From NCBI GenBank assembly GCA_965371245.1, contig CBDUXT010000016.1, forward strand, positions 1 to 64,000: 64,000 bases of DNA, written 5' to 3'. This document shows positions 16,255 to 23,996 of the stretch, piece after piece (position 1 is the stretch's first letter; the number at the start of each line of letters is the position of its first letter). Made by a program: the position numbers and the translations under genes. Source of the DNA: CBDUXT01 sp965371245 (GTDB taxonomy: Bacteria > Planctomycetota > Phycisphaerae > UBA1845). A model generated the notes under the pieces. That model was not told the origin of the DNA. It was given only the letters and a program-made list of their open reading frames with translations, and did not search any database.

Positions 16255-16776
16255 ATGCTACGATCCAATCGTTGCGTCTTCCTCTCGCATTGCCTCTTGG
16301 CCCAAGTGGTGCGCGCCAAAGGCCTCGTCAAGTACTTCCCCGCTGCGGTCAAGCCGGTCGTCCAGTTCTGTTTGGACAACGACATCAACATGATTCAGAT
16401 GCCGTGCCCGGAAACGCTGTGTGCGGCCGGGGGATTGGGGCGTGAGCCGCACGGCAAGGCTTGGTACGAGCAAAACGGGCTCAGGAAAACCAGCGCGAAG
16501 ATAGCACGCGAGCAGGCGACCTACGCCCAGCAGCTGATTGATTCGGGGTGCGCGCTCCTGGCCGTCCTCGGCGTCGAGTTTTCTCCGGCCTGCGCCACGC
16601 AGTACCTCAACAGAGGACCGGTGGTCTACAAGGACCGGGGAATCTTCGCCGAGGAACTAAAGAAAGCGTTCGACGCACTCGGGTTGGCGGTGCCGTTTGT
16701 CGGGGTGAACCAGCGCTGGCTAAGGAAGCTCGATAGAGACTTAGCGGAATTGGTCGAGAGAGAGCAAGTCGCCTAG
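16255..16776 (+). CDS. TudS-related putative desulfidase (DUF523-like)
   Basis: 173 residues matching the CD3072-type TudS-related group. The pattern is FLSHCLLAQ, IQMPCPETLC, REPHGKAWYE, then VLGVEFSPACAT. Conserved cysteines C13, C51 and C113 are placed to hold a [4Fe-4S] cluster, as three Cys do in 2-thiouracil desulfidase TudS. TudS removes sulfur from thiouracil; the substrate of this branch is not established. Further cysteines at 39, 56 and 99 may be structural. It is the last gene of the cluster and is followed at 82 bases by the convergent gyrB gene. Confidence 0.75.
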   Translation: MLRSNRCVFLSHCLLAQVVRAKGLVKYFPAAVKPVVQFCLDNDINMIQMPCPETLCAAGGLGREPHGKAWYEQNGLRKTSAKIAREQATYAQQLIDSGCALLAVLGVEFSPACATQYLNRGPVVYKDRGIFAEELKKAFDALGLAVPFVGVNQRWLRKLDRDLAELVEREQVA

Positions 16777-16858
16777 GGCCGTCATCAGGTAGCCGCCCGT
16801 TCTCACGACGCTCGTGGCCCTTCGTGGTCCAACCCGCCGCGCCGAGGAGGATCCACCC

Positions 16859-19426
16859 CTACACGTCCAGGTTCTTCACGTTCACCGCGTTCTCTTCGAT
16901 GAACCGGCGGCGTTCCTCGACGTTCTCGCCCATCAGGAGGCGGAAGATGCGGTCGGCCTCGCGGGCGTCCAGGTCGGCCTGCTCCAGGTCCGTCGTGTCT
17001 TCCGACACCACCACGCGAAGGAGCGTCCGTTTGGTCCGATCCATCGTGGTCTCCCAGAGTTCGTCGGCGTTCATCTCGCCCAGACCCTTGAAGCGCTTGA
17101 TCTGAAGCCCCTCGCGCCCCATGTCGCGGATGCCCGGCGCCACCTGGGAAAGGTTGTCCAACTCCATGAGCTTGCCGTCGGCCTCGCGAAGGATGAACTT
17201 GGCCGGGGGCAACTCGCCGGTGACCAGTTCTTCGCGCACGAGGAACAAATCGTCAATCGATATGCCGAATGACTCGATCTTCTCGATGATCTCGTCCAAA
17301 ACCCGACACTCGGCCAAGGCATAGCGAACGATCCGGTGGGCGGGCAGGTCACCGTCGCCGTTCTTCCGGCCGTTCTCGGCGGAGGCAAGCGCGACGTGCC
17401 TTGCTTCGGTCACCTCGACGTCGCCATGCGCTCCGGATTCCGTCTCACGAAGCCTGGTCAGGTCGTCCTCCGTGTGGAGGAATCGCCGCTCCGGAACGGG
17501 CTGTTGAGGTCGATAGATGTACACAAGCATTTTGGGCAGCCCGTGTTCTTGGTCGCGGTGCTCGCGCACCAACTCCTCGAACCGCACACCGCGCCGCGCC
17601 AACACGCGGGTCTGGGCATCGAGCGCGTCAAGTTGCTCGGTGAACGTCTTGAGTGCCGCGCCGTCGATCACGCGCTCCTCGCGGCCATCCTCATGCACCA
17701 ACAGTGCGGCGCCGGTAAGGCCCAACTCCGCCAGCTTCTGGTTGAGCACGCGATCGTCGAGCAGGTACTCGACCTGCTTGCCCTTTTTGACCTGATACAG
17801 CGGCGGCTGGGCAACGTACACGTGCCCCGCGTCAAGCAGCGGCCTCATGTGACGAAACAGGAACGTCAGCAACAGTGTGCGAATGTGTGAGCCATCGACG
17901 TCCGCATCGGTCATGATGATGAGCTTGCCATAGCGGCACTTCTTAACGTCGAACTCTTCCTTGCCGATCCCGCAGCCGACGGCGGAAATCAACTTCGTGA
18001 TCTCGTCATGGGCCAGCATCTTGTCAACGCGAGCTTTTTCGACGTTGAGAATCTTACCCTTTAGCGGCAGGATCGCCTGTGTAAGCGAATCGCGCCCCTG
18101 CTTGGCGATGCCGCCGGCCGAGTCACCCTCTACCATGTATAGCTCGGTCGAGTCTCGGTCCTTGCTGCGGCAGTCCCACAGCTTCCCCGGCAAGCCGCCG
18201 CCGCCCAATGCACTCTTGCGAGTCAGATCGCGCGCTCGGCGAGCCGCCTCTCGAGCCTGAGCCGCCTGAATGCTCTTCTGGACGATCCGCTTGGCCTCGG
18301 TCGGGTTCTCCTCGAAGTAGTTGCCCAGCTTCTCGTTGAGCACCTGTTGCAAGAACGTCTCGACCTCGGGATTGAGAAGCTTGACCTTGGTCTGGGCCTC
18401 GAACTTCGGATCGGGCAACTTGATGGAGACGATGGCCGTCAACCCCTCGCGCCAATCGTCGCCCGTCACGGTGGTGTTGCCCTTGATCAGATTGTTCTTC
18501 CTCGCGTAGCCGCTCGCGACGCGCGACACCGAGGCCTTGAAGGCTGACATGTGCGTGCCGCCGTGGATGTTCGGTATGTTGTTCGCAAAACAAACGACGT
18601 TCTCGGTGTAGCTGTTGGTAAAGAGAAGCACAACCTCACAAACCATCCGGCTTTTTAGATCCTCCCCCTTGATCACGATGGGCACCTTGTGCAAACACTC
18701 CGTCCCGCCGGAAAGATGCTTGCAGAACTCCTTGAGCCCGTCCTCAAAGCAGAACTCGCACTCGCGGCCGCCCTTGTCGTCGATCAGCCGAATGCGCAGC
18801 CCGCTGTTGAGATACGCCAACTCACGGACTCGCGCCTGCAATGTTTCGTACTTGAATTCGCTGTCACCGAAGACGTTCGGATCCGGCTTGAACTCGATGG
18901 TCGTCCCGGTCCGGTCCGACTCCGCCTCGCGACGGAGCTCCTGGTTCGTTTCGCCCCGCCGGAAACTCATCGTGTGCTCGTACCCATCCCGCTGAACGGT
19001 CACGCGCAGCCACTCGCTCAGCGCATTGACGATGCTGACCCCCAGCCCGTGCAGCCCGCCCGACACCTTGTAGCTCTGGCTATCGAACTTCGCCCCGGCA
19101 TTGAGCACCGTCATTACGATTTCCAGCGCCGGTCGCCCGTTGAGCCGAGGGTTCTCGTGCTGCACAGGCCCCACCGGAATCCCTCGCCCATTGTCCACCA
19201 CCGTACAACTGCCGTCGGCGTTCAGATGCACCAGGACGGAATCGCAAAGCCCTTCCAGTGCCTCATCGACGGCGTTGTCGATGACCTCGTACACCAGATG
19301 ATGCATGCCCGCCGACCCCGTGCCGCCGATGTACATCGCGGGGTTCTGCTGAACCGCTTTGAGCCCCTCGAGGACCGTAATGCTCGACTCATCGTACCGC
19401 GTCTGTGTCGTAGTTGTGTCACTCAT
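16859..19426 (-). CDS. gyrB: DNA gyrase subunit B
   Basis: 855 residues. The GHKL ATPase motifs are EVIDNAVDEAL (~48), DNGRGIPV (~80) and GGLHGLGVSIVNALS (~122). The TOPRIM motifs are EGDSAGG (~432) and DADVDGSHIRTLLL (~507). The C-terminal signature is RFKGLGEMNADELWETTMD (~779). The extra length compared with ~640-residue gyrB proteins is an insertion of about 170 residues between TOPRIM and the tail (roughly 560-730, containing EHGLPKMLVYIYRP), as in the long gyrB type. Its ATG overlaps the stop of the dciA-like gene by 4 bases. Confidence 0.97.
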   Translation of the reverse strand: MSDTTTTQTRYDESSITVLEGLKAVQQNPAMYIGGTGSAGMHHLVYEVIDNAVDEALEGLCDSVLVHLNADGSCTVVDNGRGIPVGPVQHENPRLNGRPALEIVMTVLNAGAKFDSQSYKVSGGLHGLGVSIVNALSEWLRVTVQRDGYEHTMSFRRGETNQELRREAESDRTGTTIEFKPDPNVFGDSEFKYETLQARVRELAYLNSGLRIRLIDDKGGRECEFCFEDGLKEFCKHLSGGTECLHKVPIVIKGEDLKSRMVCEVVLLFTNSYTENVVCFANNIPNIHGGTHMSAFKASVSRVASGYARKNNLIKGNTTVTGDDWREGLTAIVSIKLPDPKFEAQTKVKLLNPEVETFLQQVLNEKLGNYFEENPTEAKRIVQKSIQAAQAREAARRARDLTRKSALGGGGLPGKLWDCRSKDRDSTELYMVEGDSAGGIAKQGRDSLTQAILPLKGKILNVEKARVDKMLAHDEITKLISAVGCGIGKEEFDVKKCRYGKLIIMTDADVDGSHIRTLLLTFLFRHMRPLLDAGHVYVAQPPLYQVKKGKQVEYLLDDRVLNQKLAELGLTGAALLVHEDGREERVIDGAALKTFTEQLDALDAQTRVLARRGVRFEELVREHRDQEHGLPKMLVYIYRPQQPVPERRFLHTEDDLTRLRETESGAHGDVEVTEARHVALASAENGRKNGDGDLPAHRIVRYALAECRVLDEIIEKIESFGISIDDLFLVREELVTGELPPAKFILREADGKLMELDNLSQVAPGIRDMGREGLQIKRFKGLGEMNADELWETTMDRTKRTLLRVVVSEDTTDLEQADLDAREADRIFRLLMGENVEERRRFIEENAVNVKNLDV

Positions 19427-19821
19427 GGTTTCGAATCTTCCGGGTCGTCCCGCTCCACCCCCGGAAGGGACTCCCCGCGTGTACCGGCCTCGAAACGAAC
19501 GCGACCGACAAACCGCCGGACGCGACTCTCGGCCAACGCCCGCTCAATAATCCCCAGCCACTGGATACGCATCGCATACAAGAAACCAGGCGGATCGACC
19601 TCGATCAACAACGCGTCACGCGTTGATCGAAGCCGGCAATGGCTCTGGAACATCTCGTCCGTGCATCCGGCGATCACCGAGCGGACGACCTCATCCAGCG
19701 GCGGATTCGCGGCCGCCGCGGCACCGGCGATACGTTGCAGGGCCGCCCCGAGCGGGCGCACCCGTTCGCGCCGGACTCTGTTGCGTTGCACCCATTCAAG
19801 TCGCCTATCCACGGGGATCAA
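19423..19821 (-). CDS. DUF721/DciA-like protein
   Basis: 132 residues, TTG start at 19821, with a GTG three codons in as an alternative. The DUF721 core is seen in LDEVVRSVIAGCTDEMFQSHCRLRSTRDALLIEVDPPGFLYAMRI. DciA proteins of this fold help load the replicative helicase DnaB in bacteria lacking DnaC or DnaI. Position supports this: it lies 2 bases after dnaN and overlaps gyrB, in the same dnaA-dnaN-gyrB order. The C-terminal tail is charged and probably disordered. Confidence 0.75.
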   Translation of the reverse strand: MIPVDRRLEWVQRNRVRRERVRPLGAALQRIAGAAAAANPPLDEVVRSVIAGCTDEMFQSHCRLRSTRDALLIEVDPPGFLYAMRIQWLGIIERALAESRVRRFVGRVRFEAGTRGESLPGVERDDPEDSKP

Positions 19822-19823
19822 CC

Positions 19824-20924
19824 CTACGAAAGGTTTACCGGCATGACCACATACACGAAATCATCGCCCAGGCGAATCAGCCCTGGACGATTGGCTTCTT
19901 TCACCGCAAACGTGATCTTCTCCGCGTGGACAATCCGAAGCATATCCAACAAGAACACCGGGTTAAAACCAATGTCGATCGCCGCGCCGCGATACTCAAT
20001 GGGCAGCGACACCGTCGCCTCCCCCTGCTCCGGCGCCCGGCTCGAAAGTGTCAGTTGCCCTTCTGCAAACGAAAATCGCACGCCCTTGGATTCCTCGTTG
20101 GTCAGAAGAGCCGCCTGCTTGAGCGCACTGAGGAACTCTGCCGTGTTCAGTGTTGCAACCTGGTCACAATCCGACGGGATCACGTCCTCATACTTGGGAA
20201 ACTGCCCCTCCACGAGGGCGCTGCCCACCAGGGCCCGCCCCGTGTCGAAGAGAACCTGGTTGGTGCTGATCTTGATGCCCACGCGCGCGTCCGAATCAGC
20301 CGACAGATGCCCAAGAAGCGAAAGCGCCTTACTCGGCACGATCGCCACCGCGTCTGTCGGCTCGCTCCCGGCGAGCAACTCACCATGAGCAACCGCGAGC
20401 CGACGCCCATCGGTGGCCGCCAGCGTCAACTTCTCCCCCTTGAGGACCCACAGCACCCCGTTGATCGCATATCGCGTGCTTTCGCGGGCTGCGGCAAAGG
20501 AGGTCAGCTCGATCAACCGCCGCAGCCGCTCATGCTCGATGGCGAAGTCCGGGTCGCCCTCCATCTCGGGCACCGCGGGGAACTCGGCCGCTTCCTGCAT
20601 GACAATCTGAAAATGGCTGCCCGCACCGCGGATATGCAACGAGTTCTTGATAACCTCAAAGCTAAGCAACTCGTCTCCACACTCATGGACGATCTTGCTT
20701 AGTGTGTCCGCCACAACCAGCGTCGTCCCTGGGGTATCGACCTCCACCTGCGTCACCGCAACGCGCAGGCTTAGCTCCAGGTCAGTCGCCGACAGAAGCA
20801 AGACGTCGGACTGCGCCTCAAGACGGACGCAGCGGAGGATCTCCTTGGGCGTTCGCGCAGCCGCGACGCTGCAAACCGCGCCCAGCGCATCGCCCATCTC
20901 CTGGCGGTTGAATCGAAGCTTCAT
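19824..20924 (-). CDS. dnaN: DNA polymerase III beta sliding clamp
   Basis: 366 residues, the usual clamp length with three repeated domains. Characteristic segments are RPLKEIL-like TPKEILRCVRLEA, SATDLELSLRV, SKIVHECGDELLSFEV, TLAATDGRRLAVAHGE near the centre, and the C-terminal FVYVVMPVNLS, a variant of the usual M-P-x-R-L end. AAAGGAAG lies upstream of the ATG. The dciA-like gene follows after 2 bases. Confidence 0.96.
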   Translation of the reverse strand: MKLRFNRQEMGDALGAVCSVAAARTPKEILRCVRLEAQSDVLLLSATDLELSLRVAVTQVEVDTPGTTLVVADTLSKIVHECGDELLSFEVIKNSLHIRGAGSHFQIVMQEAAEFPAVPEMEGDPDFAIEHERLRRLIELTSFAAARESTRYAINGVLWVLKGEKLTLAATDGRRLAVAHGELLAGSEPTDAVAIVPSKALSLLGHLSADSDARVGIKISTNQVLFDTGRALVGSALVEGQFPKYEDVIPSDCDQVATLNTAEFLSALKQAALLTNEESKGVRFSFAEGQLTLSSRAPEQGEATVSLPIEYRGAAIDIGFNPVFLLDMLRIVHAEKITFAVKEANRPGLIRLGDDFVYVVMPVNLS

Positions 20925-21223
20925 GAGGAGCTTCCTTTCTCAGCTAAGTCACCGGAGGGGCCGATGTTCTTTCTCTGGTCTAATCTCATAGAATAAATCT
21001 AGTAGTCATAGTAGCGCGTGTGAAATCCGTGCGTAGCAAGTTCGCACCAGCCGAAAGTGGCGTGAACCCGCGGCCCGAACGGTCGTTTGGTCCCAAAACA
21101 TTTTGGCGAGCCTGTTGACAACACGGTGAGTCCCCCGGGCAAACGTACCGAGGGGACACCGACCGTACCCTGCCCTGTGGACTGGAGCCCGAGACTAACG
21201 CTGAATCGCACAGCCTGGCGCCG
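20925..21223. other. dnaA-dnaN intergenic region, candidate origin
   Basis: About 300 bases between dnaA and dnaN, the usual place for oriC or a dnaN promoter. It contains the most AT-rich patch nearby (CTAATCTCATAGAATAAATC, 20979-20998, continuing to ~21013), and a perfect dyad CCAAAACATTTTGG at 21093-21106, followed by GTTGACAACA. I find no clear TTATCCACA boxes, only weak relatives such as CTGTGGACT at 21176, so origin function is uncertain. Confidence 0.3.
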
Positions 21224-22543
21224 CTAATAGGTGGCATTTTTCACCTCGGTCGTGATCTCGTCAAGGATCGTACGGAGTTCGGGATCTTCGCTGGCAACCC
21301 GCCCGATCGAGCGACTGGCGTGAAGAACGGTGCTGTGGTCCCGACCGCCGAAATAACCGCCGATTTCCTGAAGGCTCTGTGAGGTAAGCTGCCGCGCAAG
21401 GTACATGCACACGTGCCGCGGCTGCGTGATAGCCTTGGAACGCTTCTTGCCCTGAAGGTCCGAGACCTTGACGCTAAAGCGCTGGGCGGCCACCTCAAGA
21501 ATCGTCGGGATTCGGATGGAACGCGTTGGCTCCGCCCCGAGGGCTACCCGTGCGACGTTCAATGTAATCGCTCCAGACTCCGTCTGGCTGAGGGCGTCGA
21601 TCTTGATCAAGGCGCCCTCCAGGTCGCGAATGTTCGTGTCGATGCGGCTGGCAACGAAGTGTACGACATCCTCAGGCACTTCGATACAGCGGAGCTTCGC
21701 TTTCTTGCGGACGATAGCCATTCGTGTTTCGAGGCACGGGCGGTCCAAAAGGGCCACCAAGCCGGAGTTGAAACGACTGACGAGACGCTCTTCGAGTGCG
21801 GGAATCTCCGCGGGCAAACAGTCGGCTGAAAGAATGATCTGCCGCTGCGTCTGGTACAGCGTGTTGAAGGTGTGGAAGAACTCCTCCTGGCTCCGTTCTC
21901 GTTCCGCCAGGAACTGAATGTCGTCTATCACGAGCATATCGACGTGCCGATACCGGTGGCGGAACTCGTGGAGGGCGCCGTTTTCCACGGCCTCGATGAA
22001 GTGATTAATGAATGTCTCGCACGAAATGTACAGGCTGGTTGCCTCAGGCGTTCGAGCTTGTACCGTGTGACAAATAGCCTGCATCAAGTGCGTCTTCCCC
22101 AGCCCGACGGGTCCGTACAAGAAGAACGGGTTGTAGGACCGTCCAGGGTCGCCGGCGACCGCGACGGCGGCGGCATGGGCCAGCCGGTTGCACGGACCGG
22201 TCACGAAGTGATCGAAGGTATACTCGCCGTTCAGTCGAACGGCTTCAGCCCGATCAGAGGGAGAAACGCCGCCGGTACTCGTGTCTTCGGTATCAAAGGC
22301 GACAGTGACCAATCGCCCGGTGGCGGCCTGAGCAGCTTCGCAAAAGACCGAAAGACAGTGCTGGTGAAGGTACTGCGCCTGCGCCCGGTTCTGGGCTCGG
22401 ATGCAAACCACGCCCCCGTCGATACTGTCCAGCGTAAGGTCGGAGAACCATGCACGAACAAGCTCGGGGTGTGTAACCCGCACCTGGGCCAGAATGTCAG
22501 TCCAAACTTTTCCGGGGGTTGTCACCAAAGTGTCCGCAACCAA
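21224..22543 (-). CDS. dnaA: Chromosomal replication initiator DnaA
   Basis: 439 residues. An N-terminal domain I-like region (VWTDILAQVRVTHPELVRAWF) leads to the AAA+ domain with Walker A GPVGLGKTH (~144), Walker B MLVIDDIQF and sensor motif LVSRFNSGLVALL. Arginine-rich RMAIVRKKA follows, then the C-terminal helix-turn-helix with the signature GGRDHSTVLHASRSI that reads DnaA boxes. Domain II is short. Strand and order with dnaN, dciA-like and gyrB support identity. A repeat-bearing gap of ~350 bases lies upstream. Confidence 0.97.
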   Translation of the reverse strand: MVADTLVTTPGKVWTDILAQVRVTHPELVRAWFSDLTLDSIDGGVVCIRAQNRAQAQYLHQHCLSVFCEAAQAATGRLVTVAFDTEDTSTGGVSPSDRAEAVRLNGEYTFDHFVTGPCNRLAHAAAVAVAGDPGRSYNPFFLYGPVGLGKTHLMQAICHTVQARTPEATSLYISCETFINHFIEAVENGALHEFRHRYRHVDMLVIDDIQFLAERERSQEEFFHTFNTLYQTQRQIILSADCLPAEIPALEERLVSRFNSGLVALLDRPCLETRMAIVRKKAKLRCIEVPEDVVHFVASRIDTNIRDLEGALIKIDALSQTESGAITLNVARVALGAEPTRSIRIPTILEVAAQRFSVKVSDLQGKKRSKAITQPRHVCMYLARQLTSQSLQEIGGYFGGRDHSTVLHASRSIGRVASEDPELRTILDEITTEVKNATY

Positions 22544-22899
22544 TGCTTTCCCGTCCGAGGCGCGCCGGGGGGTAACTATGAAAAGGAGTGGTCACCGCTG
22601 AGATGCCGACGGCAAGAGCGTTAGGCCTTGCACGCCGGACGCGCCCTCCACGCCAAAGGGACCATGCTACCAGGAGCCGCGCGTGAACGCCAGTGGTCGT
22701 AAGGCGCGCAGCGGGCAGGGGGCGGGTTACAGAGCACCGGGCGCGAGCCCGGTGACATGTTGACGCAGGGGTCAGCAGGCTGGCGCCTGCAGCTCTGCCT
22801 TGCGTCCCCGTCCCGCGACTATTGGGTCCGATCGAGCCGCCAGCGGCACGCAAGGTCATGTTTGCAAAGGCTTTAGCTCTTGAGCCAGAGCAGCGGGGG
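22544..22899. repeat. Gap upstream of dnaA with an inverted CCGCGGGCGCC-family copy
   Basis: No gene seen. At 22725-22796, read on the minus strand, the order GCAGGCGCCAGCCTGCTGACCC, then CACCGGGCTCGCGCCCGGTG and CTCTGTAAC repeats the blocks found at 4394 and 8786. The dnaA promoter should lie near 22544-22620, but I cannot point to it. Confidence 0.55.
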
Positions 22900-23748
22900 C
22901 TAACGATCGCAGGGCGGCCCGGCCTTCTGGGCCACGAATAGCGACATGTGATGAGTCAGGGGGCAAAAGATCTGTTCGAACATCCACCGGCTCCAATAGC
23001 CGGCGTTCGACGTGATCGGCGTATCATATCGCCTCTGTAGAAACGCCCGGCCAACGGCGAACTCGTCCTTCATCCCCTTCAGGGCATCAAAACGGTGCAA
23101 CCGCAAGACGCGAAAGCCATGGTGCTCGAGCGCCCGACGAACCTCGCCCGTTGAAAGCAGGTATTGGTAAAACTCGAAGGCCGGGTCGCGCGGACGGTCG
23201 GCCTCAAAGAGATTGAGGCGCATCTTGATTCGGCGAATCAGGTTGAGCGCGGGAAAGCTGATCGCCAGGAACCCCCCAGGCTGCAAGAGGCGCCACTTTT
23301 CGTCCAGGAGTACGTCCCAGTCAACCTCGCGGTGCTCGATCACTCCAAGGGAGTAGATCAAGCGGAACGTCGAATCCGGGAACTTGGTGGCGTAGACGTC
23401 CTGGCACAGTAGGTCGAGATTTGGAAACCGCGCTCGTACGGCGTCAAGCGTCGGGTCGCTGGTGTCAATCCCCGTGACCGTGAAGCCCGCCTTGTCAATA
23501 AGTTGAACGATCGCCGCCATTCCGCACCCTGCTTCCAAAATGCGATCCTCGCGCGAGAGGCCGAGCCGCCCCGGAAGCGAGAGGCAGAAACGCAGATACC
23601 GGTTCGGTATCGGCTTTCTCTGAGGGGGCGGCTTGCCAAGAGCCTCGACTTGCGACAGCCAGTGGTCAGTCCAAAACGCGCGCATGTCGGACTTGCGAAA
23701 GCAGGCGATGCACCGGGCCTCCGGCCGCTGCTGTTTCCAAAGGCTCAT
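22900..23748 (-). CDS. Class I SAM-dependent methyltransferase
   Basis: 282 residues from the ATG at 23748, chosen because AAGGAG lies 6 bases upstream. A short N-terminal segment (CIACFRKSDMRAFWTDHW) precedes motif I ILEAGCGMAAIVQLI. VTGIDTSDPTLDAVR holds the acidic ribose ligand, IYSLGVIEHREVDWDVLL is motif IV, and KWRLLQPGGFLAISFPAL is motif VI. C-terminal part: HHGFRVLRLHRFDALKG. It looks like a Methyltransf_11/25 member; the substrate is unknown, and no polysaccharide or lipid genes are directly adjacent. It is divergent from top6B. Confidence 0.82.
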   Translation of the reverse strand: MSLWKQQRPEARCIACFRKSDMRAFWTDHWLSQVEALGKPPPQRKPIPNRYLRFCLSLPGRLGLSREDRILEAGCGMAAIVQLIDKAGFTVTGIDTSDPTLDAVRARFPNLDLLCQDVYATKFPDSTFRLIYSLGVIEHREVDWDVLLDEKWRLLQPGGFLAISFPALNLIRRIKMRLNLFEADRPRDPAFEFYQYLLSTGEVRRALEHHGFRVLRLHRFDALKGMKDEFAVGRAFLQRRYDTPITSNAGYWSRWMFEQIFCPLTHHMSLFVAQKAGPPCDR

Positions 23749-23996
23749 GGGCGCTCCTTGGTCAAAGGGCTTCGGTCGGTACCTGTGCGAAGCGCGGCGC
23801 ACGGCATCGGCGGCTTGTGCAAGAGGCGGAGATTCACCGTGGCTTCAGCTCGGGTCGGGGCCATGCTTTCGACATCGGCGATTCCACGCCTGGATGTCCA
23901 ACCCGCGTCGTGCCCATTTGAACGACGGGAGACGCCGGCTATGATGGCGCCGGCCCCGCCCGCCGTTGGCGCGAGATGGCCGACGGAGCGCCAAGG

